Shown: piece after piece, positions 17,648 through 29,500 of the stretch
Position numbering within the stretch: position 1 is the stretch's first letter
How the letters are laid out: every line of letters starts with the position of its first letter
Origin: Aliivibrio wodanis
Lineage (GTDB): Bacteria; Pseudomonadota; Gammaproteobacteria; Enterobacterales; Vibrionaceae
Direction of reading: 5' to 3'
Assembly: GCA_000953695.1 (NCBI GenBank)
Contig: LN554846.1
Coordinates: 1,612,001-1,676,000 of the forward strand
Length of the DNA: 64,000 bases
The notes under the pieces: generated by a model
What the model was told of the DNA's origin: nothing
The model's input: the letters and a program-made list of their open reading frames with translations, nothing else
The model's database searches: none
Translations under genes and position numbers: made by a program

Positions 17648-20035
17648 TTAGTCACGCAATGTTGCTGAGAACTTCTCACCAATTGCAGCAACGATAGCGT
17701 CAACAGCTGAAGTGATATCAGCCTCTTCTAATGTACGTTCAACTGATTGAAGTGTCAGTGCGATTGCAAGACTCTTCTTACCGTCTTCAACGCCTTGACC
17801 ACGATACACATCGAACAGTTTCGCGCTAGTTAATAGCTCGCCACCTGATGCTAAACATTCAGCAACGATGTCACCAGAAGCAATTGCTTCATCTGCAACG
17901 ATTGCGATATCACGACGGTTTGCAGGGAACTTAGATACTGCTGCCGCTTCAGGGATAACGCGAGTGTTGATTGCATCCCACTCGATTTCAAACATGATTG
18001 TACGACCGTTCAAGCCAAACTTACGCTCTAGCTCTGGGTGTACTGTACCGATGAAACCAACTTCTTTTCCACCAACAACGATAGCTGCTGTTTGGCCTGG
18101 ATGAAGTGCTGGGTGCTTAGATGCTTTAAACTCATATGCTAATTCGTTAGCAGTTAGTTCAAGAACCGCCTCTAAATCACCTTTAAGGTCGAAAAAGTCA
18201 ACAGTGTTTGTTGCGATATCCCAATGCTCTTCACCACGAGTACCAGCGATGATACCAGCAAGCATCATTTCTTGACGCATGCCGTTTTCTGCTGATTCTT
18301 CAGGAATAAAACGCAGACCAGATTCGAATAAACGAACACGTGGTTGCTGACGTTTTTGGTTATGAACAACGGTATTGATCAAACCAGTCCATAGGCTTAG
18401 ACGCATTGCTGACATATCTGCTGAAATTGGGAATGGCAGAATTAACGGCTCAATTTCAGGCACGATCAGTTTTTGTTGCTCAGGCTCTACGAAGCTGTAA
18501 GTAATTGCTTCGTGGTAACCACGGTCAACAAGAAGATCACGAACACGCTTAAGCGGTTGGTTTGCTTCTTTGTGATCGTTCATGTTTAGTGCAGCAACAG
18601 GTGCTTGGTTTGGAATGTTATTGTAACCGTAGATACGACCTACTTCTTCAATTAGGTCTTGCTCGATTGCAATATCAAAACGCCATGATGGAGATGTTGC
18701 AGTCCAGCCAGTATCCGTTGTCTCAACAACACAACCTAGACGCGTTAAGATCTCAACCACATCTGTTGATGGGATGTGATGACCTAATAGACCATCTAAC
18801 TTGCTGCGACGTAATTCAACCGTGTTTGCTGTTGGAAGATCAGCGTCAGATTCTGCTGCAGAGATAGGAGCGACTTCGCCACCACAAAGTTCAACAAGAA
18901 GCTGTGTTGCACGCTCCATCGCTGTTGCTTGTAATGTAGAGTCAACACCACGCTCAAAACGTAGAGAAGAATCAGTGTGTAGACCGTATGCACGTGCACG
19001 ACCACGGATGTGATCAGGTGCAAAGAATGCACACTCAAGCATGATATCTGTTGTTTCAGACGTAACACCAGACTCTTGACCACCAAAGATACCAGCGATT
19101 GCTAATGCTTTGTTTTGGTCAGCAATAACTAATGTATTGTTATTTAGCTTCGCTTCGTTGCCATCAAGAAGAGTTAATTTCTCATCTTGTTCAGCCATAC
19201 GAACCACAATGCCGCCGTCGATCTTAGCAAGATCAAACGCGTGCATTGGTTGGCCTTGCTCAAGCATTACGTAGTTTGTAATATCAACAATCGCATCGAT
19301 TGAACGGATACCACAACGACGCAGTTTCTCTTGCATCCAGATTGGTGTTTCAGCTTTTGCATTTACGTTCTTGATTACACGACTAAGGTAACGTGGACAC
19401 GCTTCAGTTGCTTTAACTTCAATAGAAACCGTATCTTCAATACTTGTAGCTACTGCTTCAATAGTTGGTTCAACTACGTCTGCACGGTTAAGTACACCCA
19501 CTTCACGAGCTAAACCACGAATGCTAAAACAGTCAGCACGGTTTGCTGTTAGGTCAACATCGATAGCAACATCGTTAAGCTCAAGAAGCTCACGAACGTC
19601 CATACCTAATGTAGAGCCTTCTGGTAATTCTAAAATACCGTCAGATTCAACATCAATACCTAGCTCAGAGAAAGAACAAAGCATACCGTGAGATGGAACA
19701 CCACGTAGTTTTGCTTTCTTAATTTTGAAGTTACCAGGAAGTACAGCACCAACCGTTGCAACTGCAACCGTTAGACCAAGACGACAGTTAGATGCACCAC
19801 ATACGATGTCTAAAAACTCTTCTTCACCGATATCAATTTTAGTTACACGAAGTTTGTCTGCGTCTGGGTGTTGACCACACTCAACCACTTTACCTACTTT
19901 AACGCCGGTGAACTCACCAGCAACAGGTGCAACTTCATCAACTTCCAAACCAGCCATTGTGATTTGGTGAGCTAGCTCTTCGCTGTTAATAGCAGGTTTA
20001 ACCCACTCGCGTAGCCAAGATTCACTGAATTTCAT
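17648..20035 (-). CDS. pheT: Phenylalanine--tRNA ligase beta subunit
   Basis: At 795 residues it is the full bacterial PheT. The N-terminal tRNA-binding OB domain (about residues 40-150) contains [20 protein letters not shown] and the family motif VCGASNCR. B3/B4 editing and B5 domains follow, with [14 protein letters not shown] and YNNIPNQ. The catalytic-like core is next, then the C-terminal anticodon-binding FDX-ACB domain with [14 protein letters not shown]. It forms an alpha2-beta2 enzyme with PheS that charges tRNA-Phe and edits mischarged Tyr. The ATG is 17 bases after the pheS stop. The gene ends at a strong terminator. Confidence 0.98.
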   Translation of the reverse strand: MKFSESWLREWVKPAINSEELAHQITMAGLEVDEVAPVAGEFTGVKVGKVVECGQHPDADKLRVTKIDIGEEEFLDIVCGASNCRLGLTVAVATVGAVLPGNFKIKKAKLRGVPSHGMLCSFSELGIDVESDGILELPEGSTLGMDVRELLELNDVAIDVDLTANRADCFSIRGLAREVGVLNRADVVEPTIEAVATSIEDTVSIEVKATEACPRYLSRVIKNVNAKAETPIWMQEKLRRCGIRSIDAIVDITNYVMLEQGQPMHAFDLAKIDGGIVVRMAEQDEKLTLLDGNEAKLNNNTLVIADQNKALAIAGIFGGQESGVTSETTDIMLECAFFAPDHIRGRARAYGLHTDSSLRFERGVDSTLQATAMERATQLLVELCGGEVAPISAAESDADLPTANTVELRRSKLDGLLGHHIPSTDVVEILTRLGCVVETTDTGWTATSPSWRFDIAIEQDLIEEVGRIYGYNNIPNQAPVAALNMNDHKEANQPLKRVRDLLVDRGYHEAITYSFVEPEQQKLIVPEIEPLILPFPISADMSAMRLSLWTGLINTVVHNQKRQQPRVRLFESGLRFIPEESAENGMRQEMMLAGIIAGTRGEEHWDIATNTVDFFDLKGDLEAVLELTANELAYEFKASKHPALHPGQTAAIVVGGKEVGFIGTVHPELERKFGLNGRTIMFEIEWDAINTRVIPEAAAVSKFPANRRDIAIVADEAIASGDIVAECLASGGELLTSAKLFDVYRGQGVEDGKKSLAIALTLQSVERTLEEADITSAVDAIVAAIGEKFSATLRD

Positions 20036-20052
20036 AAATTTCTAGCCCCGAA

Positions 20053-21051
<999 letters not shown>

Positions 21052-21147
21052 TTATTGGTGGTATCCGTTGCGAGTAAAATATATATAACAACACATAGTA
21101 ATAAATCACAGCGTTAAATCCAAACTGAATTGGATAAAATAATCAAT

Positions 21148-21195
21148 CTAATAGAAAAAAGTGTCTTTCTTAACCAATTGTCTCTTAAAGCTCAT
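21148..21195 (-). CDS. Candidate pheM-like leader peptide upstream of pheS
   Basis: A 15-codon frame reads MSFKRQLVKKDTFFY and is followed by TAG. Three of its codons are Phe, two of them adjacent just before the last codon, and a purine-rich GAGAGAA lies upstream of the ATG. In E. coli, pheST is attenuated through the leader peptide PheM, also ending in Phe codons. Here a weak hairpin (ATCCAA/TTGGAT) follows, with only a poor T-run, so a classical terminator is not clear. The call rests on position and codon content only. Confidence 0.4.
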   Translation of the reverse strand: MSFKRQLVKKDTFFY

Positions 21196-21280
21196 TTAAT
21201 TCTCTCTTTTTTATTTACCTATCACGGCGATTCATACAACTTTACGCTATAGAGCAAAAAAACAAAAGATCAAATAAAAA

Positions 21281-21295
21281 TGATAGTAATTCTCA
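21281..21295. promoter_or_regulatory. Fur box upstream of the haem receptor gene
   Basis: TGATAGTAATTCTCA matches the 7-1-7 Fur inverted repeat TGATAATnATTATCA with two mismatches. It lies about 60 bp before the receptor ATG, within the expected promoter. The wider gap between pheS and the receptor (21052-21352) also holds the leader frame but nothing else I recognise. Confidence 0.75.
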
Positions 21296-21352
21296 TTCGC
21301 AATATGTATTATCTTTCCAAGTTATGAGAACAGACACTTTCAAGGAATTAAC

Positions 21353-23551
21353 ATGTCTAATAAAAAAACATTTTTAGCTGCTTCTGTTTTGGCTGCTATC
21401 TCTCCTGCTCTTTATGCTCAAAGTACTCCTAATGAAAATGCCACAATGTTTGACGAGGTTGTTGTCTCAGCCACCCGTACTGAACAAAGTATTAAAGATG
21501 TGTCTAGCTCTATTTCAAAAGTAACGGCTGATGATATCGAAAATACCATGGCTAATGATATTCAAGATGCCCTTAAATACACACCCGGCGTTAGTGCTAA
21601 CGGTGGTGGTCGTTTTGGTTTATCAGGGTTCACTATTCGTGGTATGAGTGACAGTCGCATTAAAATGTTAGTCGATGGTGTTCAGCAGCCTACCCCTTAT
21701 AACCCCGGGTCTAATGAACAGCGCAAATACCCAAGCGCAATTGAAATTGACACACTCAAAGCGATTGAAGTAAATAAAGGCCCATCTTCTACTCTTTATG
21801 GATCTGATGCTTTAGGTGGCACCGTATTGATGCAGACCAAAAATCCTGAAGACATTTTAAGAACAGATGGCAATGAAAACGCTTTTGAAGTAAAAACAAG
21901 CTATAACAGCATTGATGCAAGCTCAAAAACTACAGGTACGTGGGCAATGCGCGCGGCAGAGTTAGAAACATTAGTAATGCTTACCTATAAAACAGGCAAA
22001 GAATCACAAACTCACTCTAACGGCGCTGATATTGAAGGCCCAGATCGTGGTGCAGCAAACCCAGCAGATGCGCAAATTGGCAATCTTTTAGCGAAAGCCT
22101 TTTACCAATTAAATGATTCACATCGTATCGGTACAACCGTTGAATACTACACATCACAATATGATGAGGATGAGTTATCTCAAGAAGGTTACTCAATGAT
22201 GATGGGGACAACGCCAATCATTACGTATTACGATAACTACAACAAAGATACGACCACACGTTTACGTTTTGGATTAGAACACGAATGGCAAGCTAATAAT
22301 TATTTGTTCGATACACTAGAGTCTAAAATTAATATTCAACAAACTGAATCTCTTTCTGAGAATTATGATACATCTACTGGTATGTATGGCAGTGGTCGTC
22401 GTATGCGCGAACGTATTGCCAATGATGATTCAATTCAGTTTGATGCTCAATTTGATAAAATTGCCGAATTTGGTGAGAGTTTCCATCAAGTTACTTACGG
22501 TTTTAGCTTTAGACAAAACAAATTCGCAACTGAAAACACAGATTACAAATACGATAAAGGAACCGTTGGGCCAGGGCACACTGATATGCCTGATGCAACC
22601 ATGACTCAATATGGTATTTTTGCACAAGACCAAGCATTCTTATTAGATGAACAATTGGTTCTTACCGCAGGTTTACGCTATGACTCATTCAAAGCGGAAC
22701 CAGAAACAAACGATGGTTTTGATACTGAATACCCTGACAGCAAAAACGATGCATTCACTGCCAAATTAGGTTCGGTTTATCATATTAATAATAGCTTCAG
22801 TGTACTTGCTCAAGTTAGCCAAGGATTCAAAGCCCCTACTCTGCAAGATATGTATTATTTTTATGATAGTGGCGCAGTAATCGATGCAAACCCAGATCTT
22901 AAAGCTGAAAGCAGTATTTCGTATGAAACAGGTATTCGAGCACAATCTGATGCTGCACAAATTGAGTTGATCGCTTTCTATAATGATTATTCTGATTTCA
23001 TCAACCAACAATACTTAGGTAAAGTCGTTGGTGGCCCGAATGATGGTAAAGAACACTATACTAAAGAGAATATCGATTCTGTAGAAATTTACGGTGTTGA
23101 ATTTAGTTCTACTTATTTACTAGATGAAGCGTTTGATGCCCCTCAAGGTACCTACTCTAAGTTAAGTATTGCTTATGCTGAAGGTCGAGATAAAAAGACA
23201 GGCGCATCAATAGACAGCGTTGCCCCATTAACTTCAAATCTAGGTTTAGGCTATGATTCTGTTAGTTACACCTACGGTGCTTTATTAAACATTAATATGG
23301 TGGCTAGCAAAGACAAATGGGCAAATGAGGGTTATGAAAATATTAATGTTGCTGGCTACACTTTGGTTGATTTAACCGCTTACTATAAACCAATGAAAGA
23401 TTTAACCCTTCGTGGTGGTTTATTCAATGCGTTTGATAAGCAGTACTGGTTGTACAACGACATGATTGGTACAGAAGCTGGTGATGACGGCATTGACCGT
23501 AAAGCTCAAGCAGGTCGTAACTGGGGTATTGAATTAGACTATAAATTCTAA
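21353..23551 (+). CDS. hutA: TonB-dependent outer-membrane haem receptor
   Basis: Residues 1-22 are a signal peptide cleaved after ALYA. A TonB box-like FDEVVVSATRTE follows, then the plug domain with FTIRGMSDSRIKMLVDG and VNKGPSSTLYGSDALGGTV, then a 22-strand barrel ending in the aromatic residue of ELDYKF. The segment GFKAPTLQDMYYFYDSG followed closely by ANPDL corresponds to the FRAP and NP(N/D)L boxes that mark haem and haemoglobin receptors. The protein should import haem across the outer membrane using TonB-ExbBD, which are encoded about 12 kb to the right. A Fur box precedes it and an AAGGA ribosome site is present. The substrate (haem rather than a siderophore) is inferred from these boxes and the neighbouring hut genes. 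Confidence 0.88.
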   Translation: MSNKKTFLAASVLAAISPALYAQSTPNENATMFDEVVVSATRTEQSIKDVSSSISKVTADDIENTMANDIQDALKYTPGVSANGGGRFGLSGFTIRGMSDSRIKMLVDGVQQPTPYNPGSNEQRKYPSAIEIDTLKAIEVNKGPSSTLYGSDALGGTVLMQTKNPEDILRTDGNENAFEVKTSYNSIDASSKTTGTWAMRAAELETLVMLTYKTGKESQTHSNGADIEGPDRGAANPADAQIGNLLAKAFYQLNDSHRIGTTVEYYTSQYDEDELSQEGYSMMMGTTPIITYYDNYNKDTTTRLRFGLEHEWQANNYLFDTLESKINIQQTESLSENYDTSTGMYGSGRRMRERIANDDSIQFDAQFDKIAEFGESFHQVTYGFSFRQNKFATENTDYKYDKGTVGPGHTDMPDATMTQYGIFAQDQAFLLDEQLVLTAGLRYDSFKAEPETNDGFDTEYPDSKNDAFTAKLGSVYHINNSFSVLAQVSQGFKAPTLQDMYYFYDSGAVIDANPDLKAESSISYETGIRAQSDAAQIELIAFYNDYSDFINQQYLGKVVGGPNDGKEHYTKENIDSVEIYGVEFSSTYLLDEAFDAPQGTYSKLSIAYAEGRDKKTGASIDSVAPLTSNLGLGYDSVSYTYGALLNINMVASKDKWANEGYENINVAGYTLVDLTAYYKPMKDLTLRGGLFNAFDKQYWLYNDMIGTEAGDDGIDRKAQAGRNWGIELDYKF

Positions 23552-23585
23552 AAATGAATAGCACTCAACGTTAATTGGCTAGTTC

Positions 23586-23611
23586 AAAGCGGCATCATTG
23601 CCGCTTTTTTT
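23586..23611 (+). terminator. Rho-independent terminator after the haem receptor gene
   Basis: AAAGCGGCA and TGCCGCTTT enclose a four-base loop and run into seven T. Confidence 0.9.
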
Positions 23612-23634
23612 ATGTTTATTGTATTATGATTTTG

Positions 23635-24336
23635 CTATTCAGAGGGTTCAAATGGACAGTAGTCATCTATTTCCTTAGGGTGATTTATTTCAACATATCT
23701 ACTTTTACGAAATACACTTAATAGATGTTTCTTTATCTCTTCTCGATCGTTAGGAAAATAAAATAACCATTCGTATGAAGTATATAAATCATATGGATGA
23801 CTTATAATTGCAAAAGTATCCTCTTTTCTAATATCAAATAAAGTATATTCATCAGAAAAAAGTATGTATGACTTGCTGATTTTTGACTCAAACCCTGTCA
23901 TTTTAAATGACAACAATGCACAAGCTCCTACCCCAACAAAAGCCATTGGCCCTATTATAGTTACAGCCAAAAAACTTACCGCCACACCAAACCAAGCAAA
24001 ACCTCTCATCACTTTATACGCCATTTCAGGAATTATCTGCTCTGTTGTAAAGTGAATACCTTTTTCCGTTAAATAAAAACAAATATGCTCATCAGCAAAA
24101 AATAAATAACGAATAACAAAAGTCATTATTAAACCAATGAAAAATAAAACTGGAACCGCAGCCATATCCTGTATTAATAGCATAAGTAAACTATAACCAA
24201 AAAATGGAATCCCTATAGATAAAAACCAACGAAGTTTATTTCCAAGTCTGTCACATCTTATAGCTTCCCATTGATAAATAACCTTAGCGTTATAAAGATA
24301 ATTCTTAAGTTCTAATTAATTTTCTTTATCATGCAT
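23635..24336 (-). pseudogene. Fourth immunity-like membrane protein, early in-frame stop
   Basis: The ATG at 24336 overlaps the stop of the preceding paralogue (TAATG). Translation reads MHDKEN then TAA at 24318-24316. The frame then stays open and clearly homologous: LELKNYLYN, then VIYQWEAIRCDRLGNKLRWF and on to the end. The neighbouring paralogue has a Glu codon at the equivalent place, so one base change (GAA to TAA) explains the stop. A shorter product could start at an internal ATG at 24183 (MLLIQDMAAVP), which would delete the first membrane helix. The remaining body is very close to the first immunity-like gene, showing recent duplication. It is the last gene of the type VI cluster and convergent with the haem receptor gene. 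Confidence 0.8.
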
Positions 24337-25055
24337 TATTTAACCTCATATTTTCCAGAGGGTTCGAATGGACCGTAGTTATCTATTTCTTTCAAACGTT
24401 CCACTTCAATAAAATAACTTTTCTTAAATACATTCAATAAATTATCTCTAATTTCATTTTTATCTTTTAATTGATAATACAGCCCATCAAACGAGTTAAA
24501 TAACCTATCAGGGTGGCTTCTTATCGAAAATGCACCCTCTTTCTGAATATCAAATAATGTATATTCATCCAAGAACAAAACATATGAGTCTCTAACTTGA
24601 GATTGAAAGCCTGTCATCTTAAATGAAAGTAACGCACATGCACCAGCTCCAACAAAGGCCATAGGTCCAATAATAGCCACAGAAACAATGCAAACTGCAA
24701 CGCCAAACCATGCAAATCCTCGTACAACTTTATAAGCTGAATCAGGAATGATTTGTTCATAGGTATAATAGAGTCCTATTTGAGTTAGATAAAATTTATA
24801 ATAGCAATCTGAAAACCATAAATAACGAACAACAAACATCATTATGGATGCAATAAAAAGAAATGGTACCACCGCATTGATATCGTTGATTAATAACAAT
24901 AATATACTTATTGGAAAGAACGGAATAAATATACCTAATAACCATTGAGTTAATGATGTTTTATTTCCATGAAATCCACTATATTCCCACTCATAAAGTA
25001 CCGGAGAATTATAAAGTTCTTTCTCTAGCTTTAATTCATTGTCTTTATCATGCAT
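24336..25055 (-). CDS. Third immunity-like membrane protein of the T6SS cluster
   Basis: The 239-residue protein has two hydrophobic hairpins. The first, at about residues 36-80, includes WLLGIFIPFFPISILLLL and VPFLFIASIMMFVVRYLWF. The second, at about 105-145, carries the shared core AFWFGVAV-type segment ending GPMAFVGAGACALLSFKMTG. A cytoplasmic tail of about 90 residues ends FEPSGKYEVK. It is a paralogue of the adjacent genes on both sides. Membrane-embedded proteins encoded just after a VasX-like effector are immunity proteins in V. cholerae (TsiV2), and I infer the same here. Its ATG lies 28 bp after the preceding stop, within a short repeated GTTAAATAATGCATGATAAA context also seen before the fourth copy. 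Confidence 0.8.
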   Translation of the reverse strand: MHDKDNELKLEKELYNSPVLYEWEYSGFHGNKTSLTQWLLGIFIPFFPISILLLLINDINAVVPFLFIASIMMFVVRYLWFSDCYYKFYLTQIGLYYTYEQIIPDSAYKVVRGFAWFGVAVCIVSVAIIGPMAFVGAGACALLSFKMTGFQSQVRDSYVLFLDEYTLFDIQKEGAFSIRSHPDRLFNSFDGLYYQLKDKNEIRDNLLNVFKKSYFIEVERLKEIDNYGPFEPSGKYEVK

Positions 25056-25083
25056 TATTTAACTCATCCCTTACGACTTCACA

Positions 25084-25815
25084 TCAATCTTGATCCATTG
25101 GATGTAAGAACTCTTTATATTTATAATGGGAATAAATATCATCTTCTTCCTCTACCTCATAAAAATGACCATTTGGATAAAAATCCCTCAAGGTATTGAA
25201 AATATCATTTGCACTTTTTTTATTGCAAAAAATACCATCCAATGACAGTAATAATTGAGCATTTGGAACTATCGTTATATAGTTTATTTTTGATGATTTA
25301 ATTATCACTGACTCATCAAAATACAAAGTTTCAAACATCATAGATTTCAACCTAAAGTTAACCAGTTTGAATGAGAGTAATGCACTCGCCCCTGCTCCAA
25401 TGAACGCCATAGGGCCAACAAAAACAACTGCAACTAAACATACAACAGCACCCACTCGACCGATCATTCGTATGCATTGATAAGCATACTCAGGCACCAC
25501 ATCAGCTTGCTCGGTTAATATTCCGTTTTTAGTGAACTTGTAAATCCGCTTTATGTCTGCAGAAGCAAAAAAAATTAAAAATAGTGTCATTATGCTTCCA
25601 CCACCACCAAATATAATGGCTTCACCTGCGTCTATTCCATCATCACTAAAATCATATAAAAACCAAAGCATCACACTGAAAAAACCGGCGGCCACAAAAT
25701 ACCCCAAATATTGATGCTCTATGGTTTCATACTCATAAAGCACTTCTTCGTTATATAAGGCTATTCTCATGGTTTCTATTTTGTCGTTATTGTCTATATC
25801 TTTATGAGTTAGCAT
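25084..25815 (-). CDS. Second immunity-like membrane protein, most divergent copy
   Basis: This 243-residue paralogue keeps the overall layout: two hydrophobic hairpins, the signature GPMAFIGAGASALLSFKLVNF at about residues 130-150, and a soluble tail. Its N-terminal region (LYEYETIEHQYLGYFVAAGFFS) and tail (ending YKEFLHPMDQD) differ strongly from the other three copies. This suggests it protects against a different effector variant or was acquired separately. Its ATG overlaps the end of the first copy by 14 bases, so it is translated from the same message. Confidence 0.8.
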   Translation of the reverse strand: MLTHKDIDNNDKIETMRIALYNEEVLYEYETIEHQYLGYFVAAGFFSVMLWFLYDFSDDGIDAGEAIIFGGGGSIMTLFLIFFASADIKRIYKFTKNGILTEQADVVPEYAYQCIRMIGRVGAVVCLVAVVFVGPMAFIGAGASALLSFKLVNFRLKSMMFETLYFDESVIIKSSKINYITIVPNAQLLLSLDGIFCNKKSANDIFNTLRDFYPNGHFYEVEEEDDIYSHYKYKEFLHPMDQD

Positions 25816-26524
25816 GATTTACGCCCAAGTTTTCAGAGGGTTCAAATGGACCGTTGGTATAAATATCATCTGGATGATTAATGATTTTATAGTGACTTTT
25901 TTTAATCACCTGAAGTAATTGATTTTTTATTTCATCTCTATCATTAAGAAAATAATACAAGCGATAGCATGAATCATATATATCATGCGGATGACTTATT
26001 ATTGAAAAAGTATTTTCTTTTTGAATATCAAATACAGTATATTCATCTACGAAATATACAAAAGAACTGCGAGGTACCGATTTAAAACCAGTCATTTTAA
26101 ATGACAGCAATGCACAAGCGCCAGCTCCAATAAAAGCCATTGGTCCTACTATAGTTACAGCCAAAAAACTTACCGCCACACCAAACCAAGCAAAGCCTCT
26201 CATCACTTTATACGCCATTTCAGGGATTATCTGCTCTGTTGTAAAGTGAATGCCTTTTTTCGTTAAGAAATAATGATGTTGATTGTCTGCCAAAAATAAA
26301 TAACGAATAACAAAAGTCATTATTAAACCAATAAAAAACAATACTGGAACCGCATCCATATCTTGTATTAGTAATAATAAAAAACTATAACCAAAAAAAG
26401 GAATACCTAAAGATACAAACCAACGCAGCTTATTCCCCAACCTGTCACATCTAATTGCTTCCCACTGATAGATTATAGGTAATTCATGAAGCTCAAGTTC
26501 TAATTCATTTTCACTATTGTTCAT
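25802..26524 (-). CDS. First immunity-like membrane protein, effector-proximal
   Basis: I start at the ATG at 26524 (MNNSENELELELHE), which has TAGGGA upstream and overlaps the effector's last codons by 11 bases; an earlier ATG six codons upstream lacks a ribosome site. The 240 residues contain hydrophobic hairpins at about 40-80 (IPFFGYSFLLLL, AVPVLFFIGLIMTFVIRYLF) and about 110-145 (FAWFGVAVSFLAVTIVGPMA, then FIGAGACALLSFKMTG). A soluble tail follows. Position directly after the VasX-like gene makes it the most likely cognate immunity protein, equivalent to TsiV2 of V. cholerae by context. Sequence homology to TsiV2 itself was not tested. Confidence 0.82.
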   Translation of the reverse strand: MNNSENELELELHELPIIYQWEAIRCDRLGNKLRWFVSLGIPFFGYSFLLLLIQDMDAVPVLFFIGLIMTFVIRYLFLADNQHHYFLTKKGIHFTTEQIIPEMAYKVMRGFAWFGVAVSFLAVTIVGPMAFIGAGACALLSFKMTGFKSVPRSSFVYFVDEYTVFDIQKENTFSIISHPHDIYDSCYRLYYFLNDRDEIKNQLLQVIKKSHYKIINHPDDIYTNGPFEPSENLGVNHANS

Positions 26525-29500
26525 TATTATTATCCCTAACAACCAAGACTTGATTCATACTCTTTTCCCTTATAGTCTTATCATTTAATGTTCTAATAAT
26601 TAGATCTCCTTCACGATTTCCTTGAGCTAAATAATACCTTTTATTATCAATGTCAGAATTTAACCACTGAAATGGCATTTTCAATTCGATTTCCACACCA
26701 TCCTTTACCGTACCTCCAACTGTGACTATATAACGAGGTGAATTATTAACGGTGCGAACCCACTGACCCCCTTGTTCATCAACTAAAATTGGCTTCAGTT
26801 TTTCTGGTTGTTTGAAACCATATTGAAACGTTGGAGCATAAGGAATACGTTTTATTTTTAATCCTATTTGTTTATTTTTAGTGAACGATGGAAGATCCAC
26901 AATTAATTGCCATTGCATACTTCCAGGGTCTTGTGAATGAGTTGGGTTTCTTCCTATAATTTTTTTTAAGCTTAATTGTGGCTTATGTAATATAGATTCT
27001 AATCTACTTATTGCCTCTATGTTTCCCCACTGTAGATCGCCTTTTCCCCAGCACGACTCATAAAGCCAATTTTGTAATTCTGTTCGTGTAAATATATTTA
27101 TAATCATTATAGCTATTAAATATAATACACCAGACACCATAAGTGTTGATAACATCCATGGGGCTAATATTGAACTGATGCCACTAATACCAAGTCGACT
27201 TAATAGTGCTAAAGAACCTTGAGCTAAAAAAACGGTAAATTGCCCAGTCAGAGCACCAAACTTCAGCCAATACCCAAAACGCTCATCGACTCTTTTATTT
27301 TCATCTTTTATTTGATCAAAACTTTCCCAGGCTTCTAAACCTGTTGCTATCAAACCAAAACTTGCAGTGATCAATGCATGCTTGGCAAATATATTAACTG
27401 TACTTTTTTCAACTGACTTATGACCTAAAGAAACATCTTTTAAACTCAATTCAAGTAATCTTTTATTTCCTTTTATTTCACCCCATGCCTTATCTCTAAA
27501 TAACGTAGAAATATTAGCCACCACATAAGCTGACGCATGAGCTACCTCTCTCCACACAGGTTTAAATTGCTCATAAAAGGTATCACCAGCTTGCTCTGCT
27601 TTATAGTTAACATCCTTCGTTACAACAGCTAACTCCCAAATATTTAACGCGGCAAGAACACCTCCCAACTTCCCTAAACCCTTCCCATTTTTCTCTATGA
27701 CTTCTTTTGTTTGAGTCCATACAGTATCAACATAGTTATTTACTAACTGCTTTGCTTGCGCATTAACTGCTGAGTTCTTTAATGCTAATACCGCTGGCAT
27801 TTCACTGCTTAGAATTGTCTGAATCCTTTGCTGAATTGCTTGAGTGGATTTCACCTGATGGTTTTTTGATGCTCTTTGTCCAGGAACTGTTTTAGTTGCT
27901 TTTTTTAACTCCTCAATATGGACGTTTAATTTATTTAAAAACGTAGCACGCTGAGTTTTATAGCTTTTGTTTACTTCAACAATAGCGCTGTCTGTCATCA
28001 TGCTTTCTAAGAAAATCAAACGTAAATTACTCACAACATTAATTGATGATGCACCTTTCTTCCATTGACTTGGAAATAGAAGATCCATCGTTGCTCGCCA
28101 ACTTGTATCTACTTGATTTTTAACTGCTCCTTCTAATGCCGCAAAACTTTTTTGAATAGGAAGAACTAAAGATTGAAACCATGCTTTTTCTTGAATTCTT
28201 GCATCACCTGTAAATGAATCCCACTCAGAAAAACGAGACCAAAACGCATCCATATCACCTGCACTAAAAGGATCGATAAGAGGCTTACCGCCTTCATTTA
28301 TATGATCATTAAGTGCTTCCCAATTATCGAAAGAGAATCCAACTGGTGCTAGAGCCAATAAATTGTTAGGTGAATCAAATGAAAGTAATTCATCTAACTC
28401 TTTCATTTGCTCTTCTAGCTCAGGAACTTGCTTAACAACGATCAAAAACTGACTAACTAAGTTAAGTAAATAAGCCTGATGGTTTTCATATTGGTTATCT
28501 AACCCCAAGATTAATGGGTCAATGCCTAACTGTGTAACTGCTGCTATAAAATCAGATAAATAGTTATTTATTCGTTCACTTGTGCCTTTTAACTGTGAGT
28601 AATGCGATATCACAAACTCATCTAACCCTTCCCAATTAACATCACTCGTATATGCAGTTGCTTCTTTAAATTTTTTAAGTAATTTAGAGTCTGGTTTATA
28701 AGAATAGGTATTTTTCAGTTCTTGTAACTTCGCTTTCGCCTGCGGTGTATATACTGGTTCATAATGAACACTTTCTGCTGCGGGCAATGCTTGTTCTTCG
28801 TTAGCTAAACCTTGAATATACAAATAATCAGTTAATTCTTTTTCAAACTGAAATATGCTAATTGGATCTTTTCTTATCTCTTTAGGTAATTCATTTTCAT
28901 CAAGCCTTACTCGTCCTAAGGTTCGAGTCAATTCCGCCATTTGAAGTTTATATTGTTTATCTTCATCTCCCATAATTGCCGCTTTCTCTGCCATTTCACT
29001 CGACAACTTCAAAAACAGATCCGTTATATCAGCCAACTGATCATCCAATGCGATATACAAAGCGCTGTTCTTTTCTAGTAAATCGCATTGATAATCAGTT
29101 TCTAATACGGTTTTCTTATGGGTAGCGAGATGAAACTCATCATCAGAGGGATCATCGTCTTTTAATGGGGAACATGTTTTTTCAAACAAGACATCGGAGG
29201 GTTTGGGAGTTCCAATATCAGCAACAGCATGGACAAAATCACGCATGCCACCACCGTGTTCTATCTCTAATGTGTTTGAATAGGTTTTTAAGTCGACAGT
29301 TCGCATCCATTCATTACGACATTGGGTATTTGATCGCATGTGCTCACATAAGCGCCATGTCCAACGTTGGTGAGAAAATGATATGGTTAATGTGTCATTC
29401 TTAGAGTAAGACAAACAGCTTTTAGCCTCTCCTGCTTGCCCTCTCTCTTCTGGTGCTTTATCGGCTTCATTTGAGCCCCAATCTATCTTAATGAATTGAG

